DNA from: Tricholoma matsutake
Taxonomy: Eukaryota; Basidiomycota; Agaricomycetes; Agaricales; Tricholomataceae
DNA length: 64,000 nt
Reading direction: 5' to 3'
NCBI GenBank assembly: GCA_026075535.2
Contig: AP026540.1
Span: forward strand, 9,114,001 to 9,178,000
This document shows, piece after piece, positions 24,006-34,260 of the stretch. The notes under the pieces were generated by a model. The model did no database searches and was not told the origin of the DNA. It worked only from the letters and a program-made list of their open reading frames with translations. Each line of letters opens with the position of its first letter. Position 1 is the first letter of the stretch. Both the position numbers and the translations under genes were made by a program.

Positions 24006-24111
24006 GTGAGGAGGAGTGTTCCCGGTGAGGAGGAGTGTTCCCGGTGAGGAGGAGTGTTCCCGGTGAGGAGGAGTGTTCCCGGTGAGGAGGAGTGTTCCCG
24101 GTGAGGAGGAG
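24006..24111 (+). repeat. Tandem repeat of the polypurine tract before the H 3' LTR
   Basis: Five full copies and one partial copy of the 19-bp unit GTGAGGAGGAGTGTTCCCG. The last copy runs into the LTR as GTGAGGAGGAG|TGTTGAG. Each unit therefore holds a polypurine tract followed by the first four LTR bases. Confidence 0.95.
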
Positions 24112-24460
24112 TGTTGAGATATACACCGTGAATGGGTATCGTCATATCCGATGATGCGTTCATTTGATCCCATCACCGACATCCCTTTATGGCATGTCGG
24201 CATTATCAACAAGTCCTTTGGCATGTACCCTTTATACTCACTCTTTGGTTACCTTTATGACTTCTAGTATATATACCCCACAATATTAGTTAGACACCTC
24301 AGTCAATTATACATCGACTGAGGTGAGTAACGTTCCATAGAACCTTACATACAAGATTACTAATAGTACCGTAGTCTATTCTTATCTAGGTACTATTCGC
24401 TCATATATAGTCAATTATACATCGACTGAGTCTATTCTTATCTAGGATTGATTCTTTACA
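24112..24460 (+). repeat. 3' LTR of copia H
   Basis: 349 bp, TGTTGAGATATACACC...TTCTTTACA, followed by target duplication TCCCC. Confidence 0.92.
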
Positions 24461-24837
24461 TCCCCATTGTCAAGTGTGTTGGAATGCATGCCTATTGTCT
24501 ATGCCTCCCAGCCTCCATGTCCAGACTCCACCCAGTCTTCCATGTTGTCAAACTCCTTCCAGCTCCCCCAGATCCACTCCTGGGACGCCATTCATGTCCA
24601 CCACCACTGCCTACAGTGATCGAGGGAGAACCCCAGTACAAAGTTGAGTCAATCTTGGACAGCCAGTTGCATCGAGGAAAACTCCAGTACTTGGTGCATT
24701 GGAAGGGTTATGGGTATGAGGAGAACTCATGGGTCAAAGAGTCCAATGTGAATGCCCCTCGGTTAGTCAAGGAATTCCACCGACAGCACACTGCTGCACC
24801 GCATCGCATTCAAGTCACTGACTTTGGTCGTATGTGA
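24461..24837 (+). pseudogene. Chromovirus D integrase tail and chromodomain
   Basis: Resumes the D integrase after copia H. It reads LHPVFHVVKLLPAPPDP, then a chromodomain with the typical aromatic/acidic signature (YLVHWKGYGYEENSWV, about 24690-24740), and stops at 24837 just before the polypurine tract. In chromoviruses this domain targets integration to chromatin marks. It is intact over its own length but is separated from the catalytic core by two insertions. Confidence 0.88.
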
Positions 24838-24878
24838 TTTTGAATGCATCGGGGCAATGCATCTTAGAGAGGGGGTGA

Positions 24879-25314
24879 TGTAAGGGGACTAGGGGGGACT
24901 CGGGGGGGTGCCCTGTGTGTTTCTCCTATTTTTTATGTTTGTCCTATATTTTTCCTCACTTCATTTCCTTCTATTCTTCATTTTCTATGATTTTTCTGGA
25001 TTTTATTACTAATTTCCCTTTCTATCACATTTGTGCATGTTGACAGTTTTATATTTAGAGGTGGAGCACCCCTTCCGACATCTACCCCTTGGTATGATGT
25101 CATTCAGTGGCCTTGATCTGCTTATCTCCACCTTTTCTATTTTTAGATTATTATTTGATTTTTGCAGTCTTCACATATACTGGGCATTGGCAAAGGGATC
25201 CTTAGAGTTTTCTCTTCAGATTTCCCTTTGCTAGGTGCACCCCCAATCCCTGTAATATGTAGTATAATTTTAACTTCAGATTTCCCTTTGCTAGAGGTTG
25301 AGGTTGCCCTTATA
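24879..25314 (+). repeat. 3' LTR of chromovirus D with internal 56-bp duplication
   Basis: Starts TGTAAGG right after the polypurine tract and ends CCTTATA, followed by GTCGT, the right target-site copy (25315-25319). It is 436 bp against 380 bp for the 5' LTR. The extra length comes from a repeat of the CTTCAGATTTCCCTTTG segment plus intervening bases at about 25234-25290. Confidence 0.8.
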
Positions 25315-26781
25315 GTCGTCCTGTGAGATGAAATTTTGTAACATTTTATGATCTGTGTAGATCTGTATTCAGGAGCCAAGGAGGTCCACCCTCCATTTTG
25401 TGAGTGCACACATGATGCTTAGCAGTTCTTGTTCATGTACTGGGTAGTGTAGCTCTGCTCCTTTCAGTTGTCTACTCTCAAAGGCCACAGGGCATGCCGC
25501 TTCCCCAAAAGATAGTACAGCTCCAGTGTGACATTTGCTTGCATTGCATGTCATGTAGATGTTGTTCTTTCCAGGGTTATGGTGGTTGATGGTCCTCAGA
25601 CAATCTGAGCTGAGTACCAAACCTTTAATCACTTCGAACGTGTGCTGGTGTTCAGCTGTCCATAGTGGGAAGTTTCAGTTACACTCCTTTTTGGTCAAAG
25701 GTGTCAATGCGGACATGTGTTCTGCTAGTGCAAGTAAGAAGCTGCTGATGTACCTGACTAGGCCCAAGAAATGTCATACTTGCTTTGCTGTTTCCGGAGC
25801 CTTCCAGTTTAGAATGCATTCAATTTTTGATCCATCAGCTTCAATCCCCTTTTCTGAGATACGGTGACCCAGGAAGTCTATTTCTGTTGCAAACAATGTT
25901 GATTTCTTTGTCGAGCAGTATAGTTGGGTGTCCCACAATGCTTGCAGAACTGACACTACATTTGTTTGGTGATCCACCAGTGAGTTGGACCAGATGATAA
26001 TATTGTCGAGATATATGGCATATTTTCCCAATTAGCACTGCGAGCGCCAGTGTGACCCACCTTTGGTGTGTTGCCAGTGAATTTTGCAAGCCCATTGGCA
26101 TTACCACCCATTCCCAGAGGCCAAAGGGGGTTAGCATCACTGTGTATTTAATGTGGTCTGGGTGCACCAGTGTCTGAAAAAATGAATTTGTCATGTCTAT
26201 TTTCCCCCAAATTCTTCCTTTGGTGCAATCCACCAATATGTCATCGATACGTGGTAGCAGGTAAGTGTCTGGTACCATTACCTTATTGAGTTTTCAGTAA
26301 TTGTTAACCCATCATGGGAGTACAGTGGGATCAGGCTTTGGGATGATGAATGATGGAGAGGCGTATGGCAATGAGGACAGCCTGATCCATTCGGCTTTTG
26401 AATGCTGTTCAATTAGCATCTTCCAACCATCTCGGTATTTTTGTGGACAGGAGTATGCTTGGCCCACCAAAATTGGTGACCCAGGTTTAATCTTGATGTG
26501 GTGATAGACATCGGAAGGCAGCTCTGTAGCATGTGGGATATCCATCGGAAAACAGTCAGCATATTTGGCCTTAAATTTACCATCTAACATGTTCAAGATC
26601 TTTATTGAAGCCAGTTCTTTTATCTGCATTTTGATAGCCACAATTACACATGGTGGTCCTGTTGTATGTAAGTTTATGTTGAATTGATCTGGGTTCTTGT
26701 CAAACAAGCATTGTAGTTTGTTGTGGGTTTGCACACATAGTGTTCATGTCTTTGCATGCCCATCCTTTTCATTCTGTTGGA
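25315..26781 (-). mobile_element. Gypsy B fragment: RT and RNase H
   Basis: Minus-strand coding. 26734-26312 holds the RT N-terminus (YASPSFIIPKPD). 26278-25841 has GKIDMTNSFFQT and the palm. 26031-25774 has YLDNIIIWS and FLGHRISEKGIEADG. 25632-25369 is RNase H (LHYPVHEQELLSIM). The RT box reads YLDN, not YLDD. It continues upstream at 29035 across a non-autonomous LTR element and downstream at 5294 across chromovirus D. Confidence 0.82.
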
Positions 26782-29034
26782 CATGCCAGAGATGGTCCTT
26801 GCTCAGGCAATGGAATGTGATGGAATAGCTATGACAATGTGACTACATGACTCTATCAACAAGGACATGTGACTACCCGGAGTAGGTGACCACTCACCCT
26901 ACTCCATCTGCCCCTCTCCAAGATGGTGATGTCCCCATCGCCTCTGAAAAAGAAGGAAAGAAAAGGAAAAGAAAAGGAAACAATAGGTATATGAATAATA
27001 AAACCAGTGCAGTAAAAAATTCTATGTGTGATATAAAAAATAAAATAAAAGACAACTCAACATGGTGCCCATCCCAAAGCTCAAAGCACCCTATTCAAAT
27101 CTGCCAGTTGAGGGTCACTGTCCCAATCAAATTTTGGGGGGGGCTCTTGAAATACAGGACTTGGAATGGTCAGTTTACCTGGGCCCAGTCCAAAAGGATG
27201 TTTGCGAGTGATGATAGGACCTGCAGTCCACACCGGTCGACCTCGTCGAGTGAATGAATGGATTGGGGGGTTCCTCGCTTGATTACGATGGCAGGTTTGC
27301 CTTTGTATAGAGTCGAAAGGTCGGGAGGTATTAGAACATAGTGCTGAAAGGTCTCATGGTGGTGGCGACTGAGAGACAATTGGTAATGACTCAGCATCCT
27401 CTGCCCAGTCAAAACGTTGGCTGGGTTCAGGTACAAGTGGTGGGGCAGGTGTAATCTTTTGTTCTGGGGTTTCGACCAACTCATCATGCAGGAGGGCAGA
27501 ATGGGAGGCTTGGGACTTGAGCTGGGGGTCTATGATGATGGTGGGGCTGGGTTTTGTTGAGGTTTCAATGTCTTTTGATAAATGGGGCTGATCATCATCC
27601 AGGGGGTCTGACTGCACCATGGCCATTCTCCATTCAGGCATGTATGTTGTTTGGGTGCTGGCATCAACAATGATGGGGCTATTTGTGGTTGTCTGGGTGT
27701 CAACATTGGCAGTGGGGGAACTCAACATAGAGCGCCATCCACACATTATTCAGTGAGATTGGGTCTTCTACGTCGGGCAGCTCCATTTTAAGGGTGGCAC
27801 ACCAATGTTTGGGGGCATCATTGGTCTGTGCAGCTATTTTGTTGGTCATGGGTGCTACCTGGGTGCTAGCGTTGATCCAAGTGGTCATTTTGGGGTCAGT
27901 TTGGACTTTGGCGTCATCAAGGAGGACAGTGCCTTGCCACAACTCACAAGTATGGGCCTCCTTTGAGATGCAAAGTCCAGGGCCATGGCCTTCAGCTAGC
28001 CACTTCTGTTGTTTGTTGTGCTCCCCTGCTTGTAGTCCTTTCCCTATCCCTTCAGATCTGCCCTCCTCATACTTCTGGACTTCTACTTCCTCATTCCTCC
28101 ATGTTGCTTGCTTGTACCCTTCATCCCTTCCTTCTCTATAACTCTGCAACTTCACATCCTCCAAGTATTCCTTGCCATCCTCTAGCCCATCTTCAAACCC
28201 ATCTCCATATCCAAATTTCCTCCCTTCTTCCCATCCTTTGCATCGAGCTTCATCCAAGAGAACTTGGACTTCTTTATGTGTATAGTTAAACGGTTGTCGT
28301 TGCATCGTTGCATTGTCTGATGATGTGGCAGTGGCTGTGTCAATGCATGTCGTGTTGGTTGCATTGTTGACAGCTGTGTTTGCTGTAACAGTTGCCGTAG
28401 CCATTGTTGTAGTAGATTTTGTAGCTGTATATGAGCCAGTTGGTGGTGCCATTTCATTTGTAAGTGGAGTTGTAACTTGTGGGCATCGCTAGGTGACGTT
28501 GGTGATGCCATGGCAGTTTCTGCAGTTGACGTTGTTGCGTCAGGGGGGGTAGATGCTGCTGTTGCTGATATAGCATGTATAGCTGCTGTTTCCCTGGTGT
28601 TGTTGAGCCACCTTTTCTTGTCACAGGGCTCGTTTGCCTTGTCCTGGGCCTGGAATGTTGGCAAGTGGGGTAATGACGAGACTGGGGTTGAGCTAAGTGT
28701 ATACTGTGGGCTCAGAACTCAAAGACACAAGCTAAGATACTCAAAACACAAGACAATAGACACGAGATACAAAGTAAAGCTCAGGAATGCAAGACAAGAC
28801 TCAGAACATGAATTAGACCAAAAAGTGAAAGCCCAGTGATGTGGCACTCAAAACACAAGACTCAGAGGCTTTAAAGAGAGTTGAATCTCGCTCTCATCAC
28901 CAAGATGGACAGGCCAGAGGCGGTCCTCGCTCAGGCAATGGAATAGCAATGCTTGACTATGACAATGTGACTACGTGACTCTATCAACAAGGTCACATGA
29001 CTACCTGGAGTAGGTGACCACTCACCCTACTCCA
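26782..29034 (-). mobile_element. Non-autonomous LTR element (TRIM/LARD type) carrying non-viral ORFs
   Basis: Near-identical 128-bp direct repeats at 26782-26909 and 28906-29034 (plus strand TGGACATGCCAG...CCTACTCCA) flank a 2-kb interior without any retroviral domain. The flanks CTGT/CTGT fit a target duplication, and the protease-RT junction of gypsy B is interrupted here. The interior reads on the minus strand as Thr-rich and Gly/Glu-rich ORFs. A G-rich tract near 27136 lies at the 3' side. A second fragment of the family is at 57657-58063. Confidence 0.65.
27170..28664 (-). CDS. Cargo ORFs of the non-autonomous LTR element, function unknown
   Basis: Three overlapping minus-strand frames: 28664-28182, 28452-27700 (250 aa) and 27746-27354. 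The 250-aa product has a Thr/Ala-rich start, then about 70 residues with repeated EGR-x3-G / GY-x-DG-x2-DGL spacing (for example GWEEGRKFGYGDGFEDGLED), which resembles Yae1-like or FliH-like glycine-spaced helices. The next frame is Pro/Thr/Ser-rich and ends with RFDWAEDAESLP. The same FDWAED motif recurs near 61640. Possibly one gene with frameshifts or introns. No retroviral function was recognised. It may be a captured host gene. Confidence 0.45.
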
Positions 29035-31322
29035 CTGTTGTTTTGCAACCTGCCGCTGGTGTGGGGTTTGAAGGACTGGTCAAGGGTTCAGCCATAGAGT
29101 TCAGTAGGTCAAAACTGGTTTCTTTAGCAATGGCCATTCTTAATTCCGCGTCCACTACAATTCTGTTTCTTGATAGAAAATCCAATCTGAGGATCATGTT
29201 GGTATGCAGGTTGGGGCAAATAATCATGTTTAAACTTCTCAATTTCCATACAGTATCTGTTGACTGAAGGTGTAGTTTACAATATTCTGTTAAGTCTATG
29301 CTAGTGTCTGAATTCTCTCCCTGGTGTTCAAAAGCTCCTGTAACTGAGAAAGGCTTGTACAGCTTTCATTGTGCTAACCCCAATATCTCAACGAGACTAG
29401 AGGAAATCAGCCCTGCAGGTGAACTGTGGTCAATAAGTGCTTGAAGTGGCATTGGAGCACAAGTAAGAGACACATCAATGCAACACTCCCACTATAGGTG
29501 GGATGGCAGTGAAAAAGGTTGAGGTATGTACTCAGTAGCTTTGTCCTCTGCCATTTTGAAACTGCCGTTGCCATCCTCTGCAGAAATGGCCACTACAGCC
29601 AAACCAGTATTTTCCATCTTTTCATATGCAGCCTTGGCCTTCAGCACCTCCATGATCATGACTTTCTTGCAAGCTTTAGGTGTAGGATGGCCGTTCTTTC
29701 CCAGAGGGCAGTCCACCGAATAGTGGTTGATGTAGAACTGCCTGCCACAGAAACATCCATGGTGAGCTTTTAATAAATCATGTTCGACTGTTGTAAGCTT
29801 AGCGATAGATGTAGATGCATTGGCAGAAGTTGTGGCTGGAGTTGCAGCTGTGTCTTTGCTTCCATTGTTGTTGTTGTTTGTGGATGCTGAATGTTGGGTT
29901 CCAGTCTTTGGGGCCACAGTAACTTTCATAGCCTTGACCCACTCATATCATTTATTGTTCAGCTCAACATCTAAAAGGTGTACTCTTTCAATCCAGGCAT
30001 CAAAATCCATGATCTTGTCCAAGTCTCCATGTGTGTTATTCACATCGTACAAAATCTTCAGTGCAGGGCAGAGGCGCGGAACAAAGTGTGCTTGCAGCTT
30101 GTCCTCCTCAATGTGATATGGCAATCCAGCTATGCCAAGCTCTGTGTTGGCCTCTCGTGTCACTTCTGTCCAAGGTAAAAGGTTGAGCGGCCCTTGCATG
30201 GCGATTTGAGTTGCCACCAAGTCGTCTTGCCAATTACACAGTAAGAATTTCTTCTTGAATTTGAGGATGAAATTCGGAAAAGTTAAGGTCAGAAGTCAAT
30301 CATGATGAATGTTTACCCAAGACTGGACAGCTGAGGACTCAAAGTTGTAGATGATAGCTGCAATGCAATCATTTGCCTCAACCTTCTTGTGTTGGAAGAA
30401 ACATCAGCAGGAGTTTTCAAAGATGTGAACCGTGGCAATTGTGATACGTCCCATGGTCAACACTGGGGTGTGGCTGCCTTTGCCACCCTCACCGGTCACG
30501 GGCACATATTGAATATTTTCCATTCTAACTGGGATGTATGCATGGTTATCTTTGGAATCTGATGAGTCCGTATTTGAGACAGGGCTGGGTGTATGGCTGG
30601 GACATGGAGATGGAGGAGCATCTGACAGGGGACTGGATGGTGCAGGGGTCGAGGTGGGGCTGGGTGCAAGGGTTCTGGATGGGCAGGGATCAAGGATGGA
30701 GTGGGGATCAAGGTGTTTGGACTAGGGCATGCACGACTATGCGTGGTCAAGGTCGTACGAGTGGACAGTATGCAAGACAGGGTGTTTTCAAGGTATGAAA
30801 CATGGGAGATGTCAATTTATGCTGGTGGTACAAGAGAGAGGGGGAAGAGGTTGGTTTTGGTCCCTTAGTGTTTTTGATAGGGTTTTTATACAGTGGTGAC
30901 TATATGCAGTGATGCAACTCCCAGGAGGTGACTATATGCAGTAGTGTGATATACACGTGAGTTTTTGAAAATGCAGGGGTTGTGGAGTGAGGTGGTGGCT
31001 TGGCAAGGTCGCAGGAAAACAGTGAGGTATTATTATCAAGTAATCTTCTCTCCCAAGGTGTCATGCGGAGTTGTGCCACTGCATGAGAATCATGCCCATC
31101 ACAAAAAAAAGTGGAAGGGAGTAAGATCTTCTGACACTCAGAGTGCGCACGCATTGTGAGGAACATGGTATCTATTCAAGAGGGAATAATCTAAATACTA
31201 GTCATCAATCTACATGTGTATGTACACATGACCTACATGGTCACATGTGAGATGTGACCATTGTGTATAGTAATGTAGCTGTTGTAAGTAGTTGTTCTTG
31301 TAAGATGATTGATCCTCTTACA
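29035..31322 (-). mobile_element. Gypsy B fragment: 5' LTR, gag and protease
   Basis: On the minus strand the LTR starts TGTAAGAGGATC at 31322, interrupting element C after the RT-side motif ...MTCTYS. Gag runs through 30750-29492 in broken frames, and the end of the protease (LRLDFLSRNRIVVDAELRMAI) lies at 29242-29027 before the cut at 29034. Its inner LTR end is not resolved; TGTGAGG near 31155 is a candidate. Confidence 0.75.
29492..30750 (-). pseudogene. Gypsy B gag
   Basis: Pro/His-rich leader at 30750-30496. Helical capsid-like segment at 30220-29948 (LPYHIEEDKLQAHFVPRLCP). C-terminal part at 29929-29492 with a cysteine cluster (GCFCGRQFYINHYSVDCP) similar in place to the one in element A. 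Stops and frame changes separate the three. Confidence 0.68.
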
Positions 31323-32571
31323 GAGTAGGTACAGGTCATAATCACACAAGAGGAAACTTTTAGGGAAATTTTACAATGGACAGTATCCGGCATGTCGTCT
31401 ACATGAGGGATTGGTCAAAAAACATTGCCATAAGTCTCTTTCACATCATCATTCAATTTAGCAAGCTTTTCTTGGGCTGACAGCTGTTTGATGCATTCAT
31501 GAACTGCAGTGAGCAGGTTGAATTCAGACACCTTCTCACATCTTGCATCCACCAGAGGTCTAATGTGTGTGCATACAGTGTGTAATTCATCCATCAAGCA
31601 TTTATGGTTTTCTACATTAATGGCAATAGTCTCTTTTAGTTTCAATTTAGGGACAGGTAAAGTGGGTGGAGTAGGGTGCAGGAGGTCAAAAAGAGCATAA
31701 TTATCGAGGGCTGAACCATTTTGTATGTTAACAGTAATATCATTATGGTGCATGAAAGGAAGTCCAAGAATGATCAGGTGGCAAAGGCTAGGAGCAACAA
31801 GAGCCTGTACAGTATGTGTGGAATAGACATTATTTTGGTCATGCAGTTTAAGTTTCACCCATTCAGTCAGGCAAATTTGGTCATCAGGGCAGGGAACATT
31901 CACAGTAGACTCAAAGATCACAGTGGATACAGGGAAAGGATTTGGTAAAGGACATTTCTTCAGATGTAATTTAGCAACAAGTGAAGCATTGATCAGAACT
32001 GCAGGAGAACCATAGTCAAATAGTGCAAGGGTATGGATGCAGGAAAGGTGGGAAGGATCAAGATCAAGGCTATTGACAGTGCAATGCCAGAGAAGGTGGG
32101 GCAGAATGAAGGGGACATTATCACTTACTGAGTCATTGGAGTCTCATGAAAGGTTGCTGTCACCACCCCCTAAGATTGGCAACTCATTGGTGGGCAGATG
32201 GCAGCCATGGGGTAGGGAGACATTCCAAGGACAATGGTGACAGGCAAGGGAGGAGGACAAAGAGAAGGTTGAGGGGCATTAGAGTATGAAAAGCTAGAGT
32301 TGGATACAGCAGTGACAGAGATGGAACTTTCATCAGCGGGAATTGGCAATGTGGGCAATTTGATGCATTTACGGGCTTTGTTTACAGTGGTCATTGTTCT
32401 CTCGATGTATCCCTCACAAACCAGGAAGTCACAAGCATGGCCATCAGGAAGGTAGAAACTGCAGCACTTTTCACATCCACTATCCATCTCCAGATATTTA
32501 TGTTCATGGTCAGTAAACTTAGGAGGATGGGAAGAAGAGGTGCCAGTGGGGAGAGCAGTGGTTCATGAGGC
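31323..32571 (-). mobile_element. Gypsy C relic: gag end, protease and RT start
   Basis: Oldest gypsy layer. 32487-32170 is the gag C-terminus with a Cys-rich segment (CEKCCSFYLPDGHACDF). The protease segment reads FDYGSPAVLINASLV near 32020-31980, with Tyr in place of Ser/Thr in the D-S/T-G triad. 31921-31415 is the rest of the protease and the linker (LIILGLPFMHHNDI). At 31323 element B cuts it where RTYSCP would be expected. It continues upstream at 34169 after a TIR element. Confidence 0.72.
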
Positions 32572-34168
32572 TCAGTAAAAAAAATTGGTCACGTAAATGT
32601 ATTGTTTTGGTCATACTAAGTCGGGTCTAGTCAGGTTGTACGAATATAAGACTAAAAGTCTGTGTTTTTGGACTAACACCTGACCAAGCCAGTCAATACT
32701 TAGTCAGGTTCAGTCAGAAGAAGCATCAAGTTCTGATTGGTTTGGTCAGGTCAAAGTCAAGTGTTAGTATGGTGAAAGTCATGCAATAGTTTGGTTATTG
32801 TCGTATTGAGTAATCCTTAATAGTCCTGCATTGGTCAGGCAGAATTCACGTAAATGTCATTGAGTATTCATATTGGTGTTGTGAAAACATGGTAGCACAG
32901 GAGAAAGTAATAAATTAACATAAGTCAGGGCAACAAGTAGAACAACATATTAGGGTACAGCAGCATGTTGGGGGGTCACTCGGCGGCATGGTTGGGTGTC
33001 GATGCCATTGTTGGCTGATGGGCTCGTGATCCACCCTGCGAGCAGTGGCTTGCAGGCATGGTGGTTGTCCCCTCCCTCTCGTTCCCTTGCCGTGTCACCA
33101 CCCCCCATCGTCTGCACCCACAAACCACCATACGAGTAGCTGCTCGTAGGCATGGTGGCGAGTGCCATGTCATTTGGCGGTGCTGTGGGCCCCTTGTCCT
33201 CGTCGTATGAGGTTGCTAACACCCATGAACCACCCCATGAGCAGTGGCTCACAAGCATGGGGGTGGGTGCTGGGTTGTCCCATCGTTGTCATGGGGCTAG
33301 GGTGCTCGTTTCTATTGTTGTTGTCTGCTTTGGGGGGTCTGTGTGGGTTAGTGTGATGTAGCGCATTTATGGGGGTAGTAGGGTACTCACCTGGCAGGTA
33401 TTCCTCTCCACAGGTCTCCCGGCACCCTCTTCCACCTCTTATCCTCCTTTTCCACCTCCTGTCGATAACCAAAAGCCTCACATCCCATTTTAACAAGGAG
33501 GAAGGGGTTTGTGCAGTCATAGTTAGGGTCGACAACTATCATTACCAGTAGTTTAGAACCTAAAAAGAAAAGAGATCAGTTAGTTGATCAGAACAAGAAA
33601 GAAGAAAAAACTTACCACAGGCATAAATGATGATTACGTCAGTTGTTTGGGCTGTGTCATGTCCGTCATTACCAGTAGTTGAGAACCTGAAAAAAAAAAA
33701 ACAAAGAGATTGATAAGTTGATCAGGAGAAGAATAAAAGAAAAAAACTTACTGCGGGCCCAAACAATGATTGCATTGGGCCACGTCATGTAGGGAATACT
33801 CTTCACATCCCATTTGGACTAGTGGTGAGTTATAAAATAGAGAAGAAGGCAAATTTACATACTCCCGGTAGTTGGGTGTGCCGCTGGTGGTAAGAGGAAA
33901 GTGGTTGAAGTCGAACAACTTAACCAACTTATGACATTGGTGGTGGAGTTTGAATGACCTTGAGTCGCGAATGCGAAGATAAACCACATGCGAATTCCAC
34001 ACCACATGGCCCTGGCCTGAGGCTGTGTGGCTTTGAATTTCAAACATTCATTGAGCGCGAGTGGTCGAGTATAGTCTGCTCGAGTCAGGCTACTTGACAA
34101 ATAAACAATGTTGTCCAGACTTCACACAACCGTCACATTACCAAACCTGATGTATCTTTTTTACTGAG
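32572..34168. mobile_element. TIR DNA transposon, non-autonomous, inside gypsy C gag
   Basis: Ends CTCAGTAAAAAAAATTGG and, read inward from 34168, CTCAGTAAAAAAGATACA. The flanks share CATGAGG (32564-32570 and 34169-34175), a 7-8-bp duplication. Removing the insert rejoins the gag frame of element C. About 1.6 kb, with no transposase. The interior has short minus-strand exons separated by typical introns and is related to the interior of 34606-36248. Confidence 0.6.
33170..34047 (-). pseudogene. Multi-exon cargo gene inside the TIR element, unknown function
   Basis: Minus-strand exons are visible: 34047-33752 (…LFDFNHFPLTTSGTPNYREYV), then an intron starting GTAAG near 33751 and ending TTCAG near 33687, a short exon, a second intron with the same ends (about 33613-33553), and a long frame 33535-33170. 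The short exon and the start of the last exon share the sequence GTTCT(C/A)AACTACTGGTAATGA, so an exon-intron unit was duplicated. No known domain. Related exons with the same layout occur at 35700-36130. Confidence 0.35.
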
Positions 34169-34260
34169 CATGAGGTATGGTTGATGCGGGTGTTTGGGGC
34201 ACACCTTGCACTTTTGGTGAGGCCAACAGCAGAGCTAGGGCACTTTAGGTTCTTGGCTGC
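34169..34260 (-). mobile_element. Gypsy C gag fragment between two insertions
   Basis: Short gag piece (AAKNLKCPSSAVGLTKSARC on the minus strand) that joins the gag parts on either side once the TIR element and the solo LTR are removed. Confidence 0.55.

Larger units (their letters stand above)
17005..24460 (+). mobile_element. Ty1/copia retrotransposon H (degenerate, with nested insertions)
   Basis: LTRs of 349 bp (5' copy split by a 706-bp insert) and a perfect TCCCC target duplication (17000-17004, 24461-24465). Internal order is gag, protease, integrase, RT, RNase H, as expected for copia. It interrupts the integrase of chromovirus D downstream of the hAT-like element. A 1.2-kb insertion breaks its integrase. 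The LTRs differ at nine sites, eight of them CpG transitions. Confidence 0.9.
5295..25314 (+). mobile_element. Ty3/gypsy chromovirus D (split by two later insertions)
   Basis: Full-length plus-strand gypsy element with 5' LTR at 5295, gag, CCHC knuckle, protease, RT, RNase H, integrase, chromodomain, polypurine tract (AGAGAGGGGGTGA at 24866-24878) and 3' LTR at 24879. It interrupts gypsy B. D itself is interrupted at 10409-16978 (hAT-like with copia G) and 17005-24460 (copia H), so its integrase C-terminus and chromodomain lie 14 kb from the rest of the integrase. Multiple stops make it inactive. Confidence 0.88.

Noticed and set aside
24001..24111. 19-bp repeat array considered as a CRISPR-like array
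   Set aside because: Units are contiguous with no spacers, and the repeat is the retroelement polypurine tract; the genome is eukaryotic.
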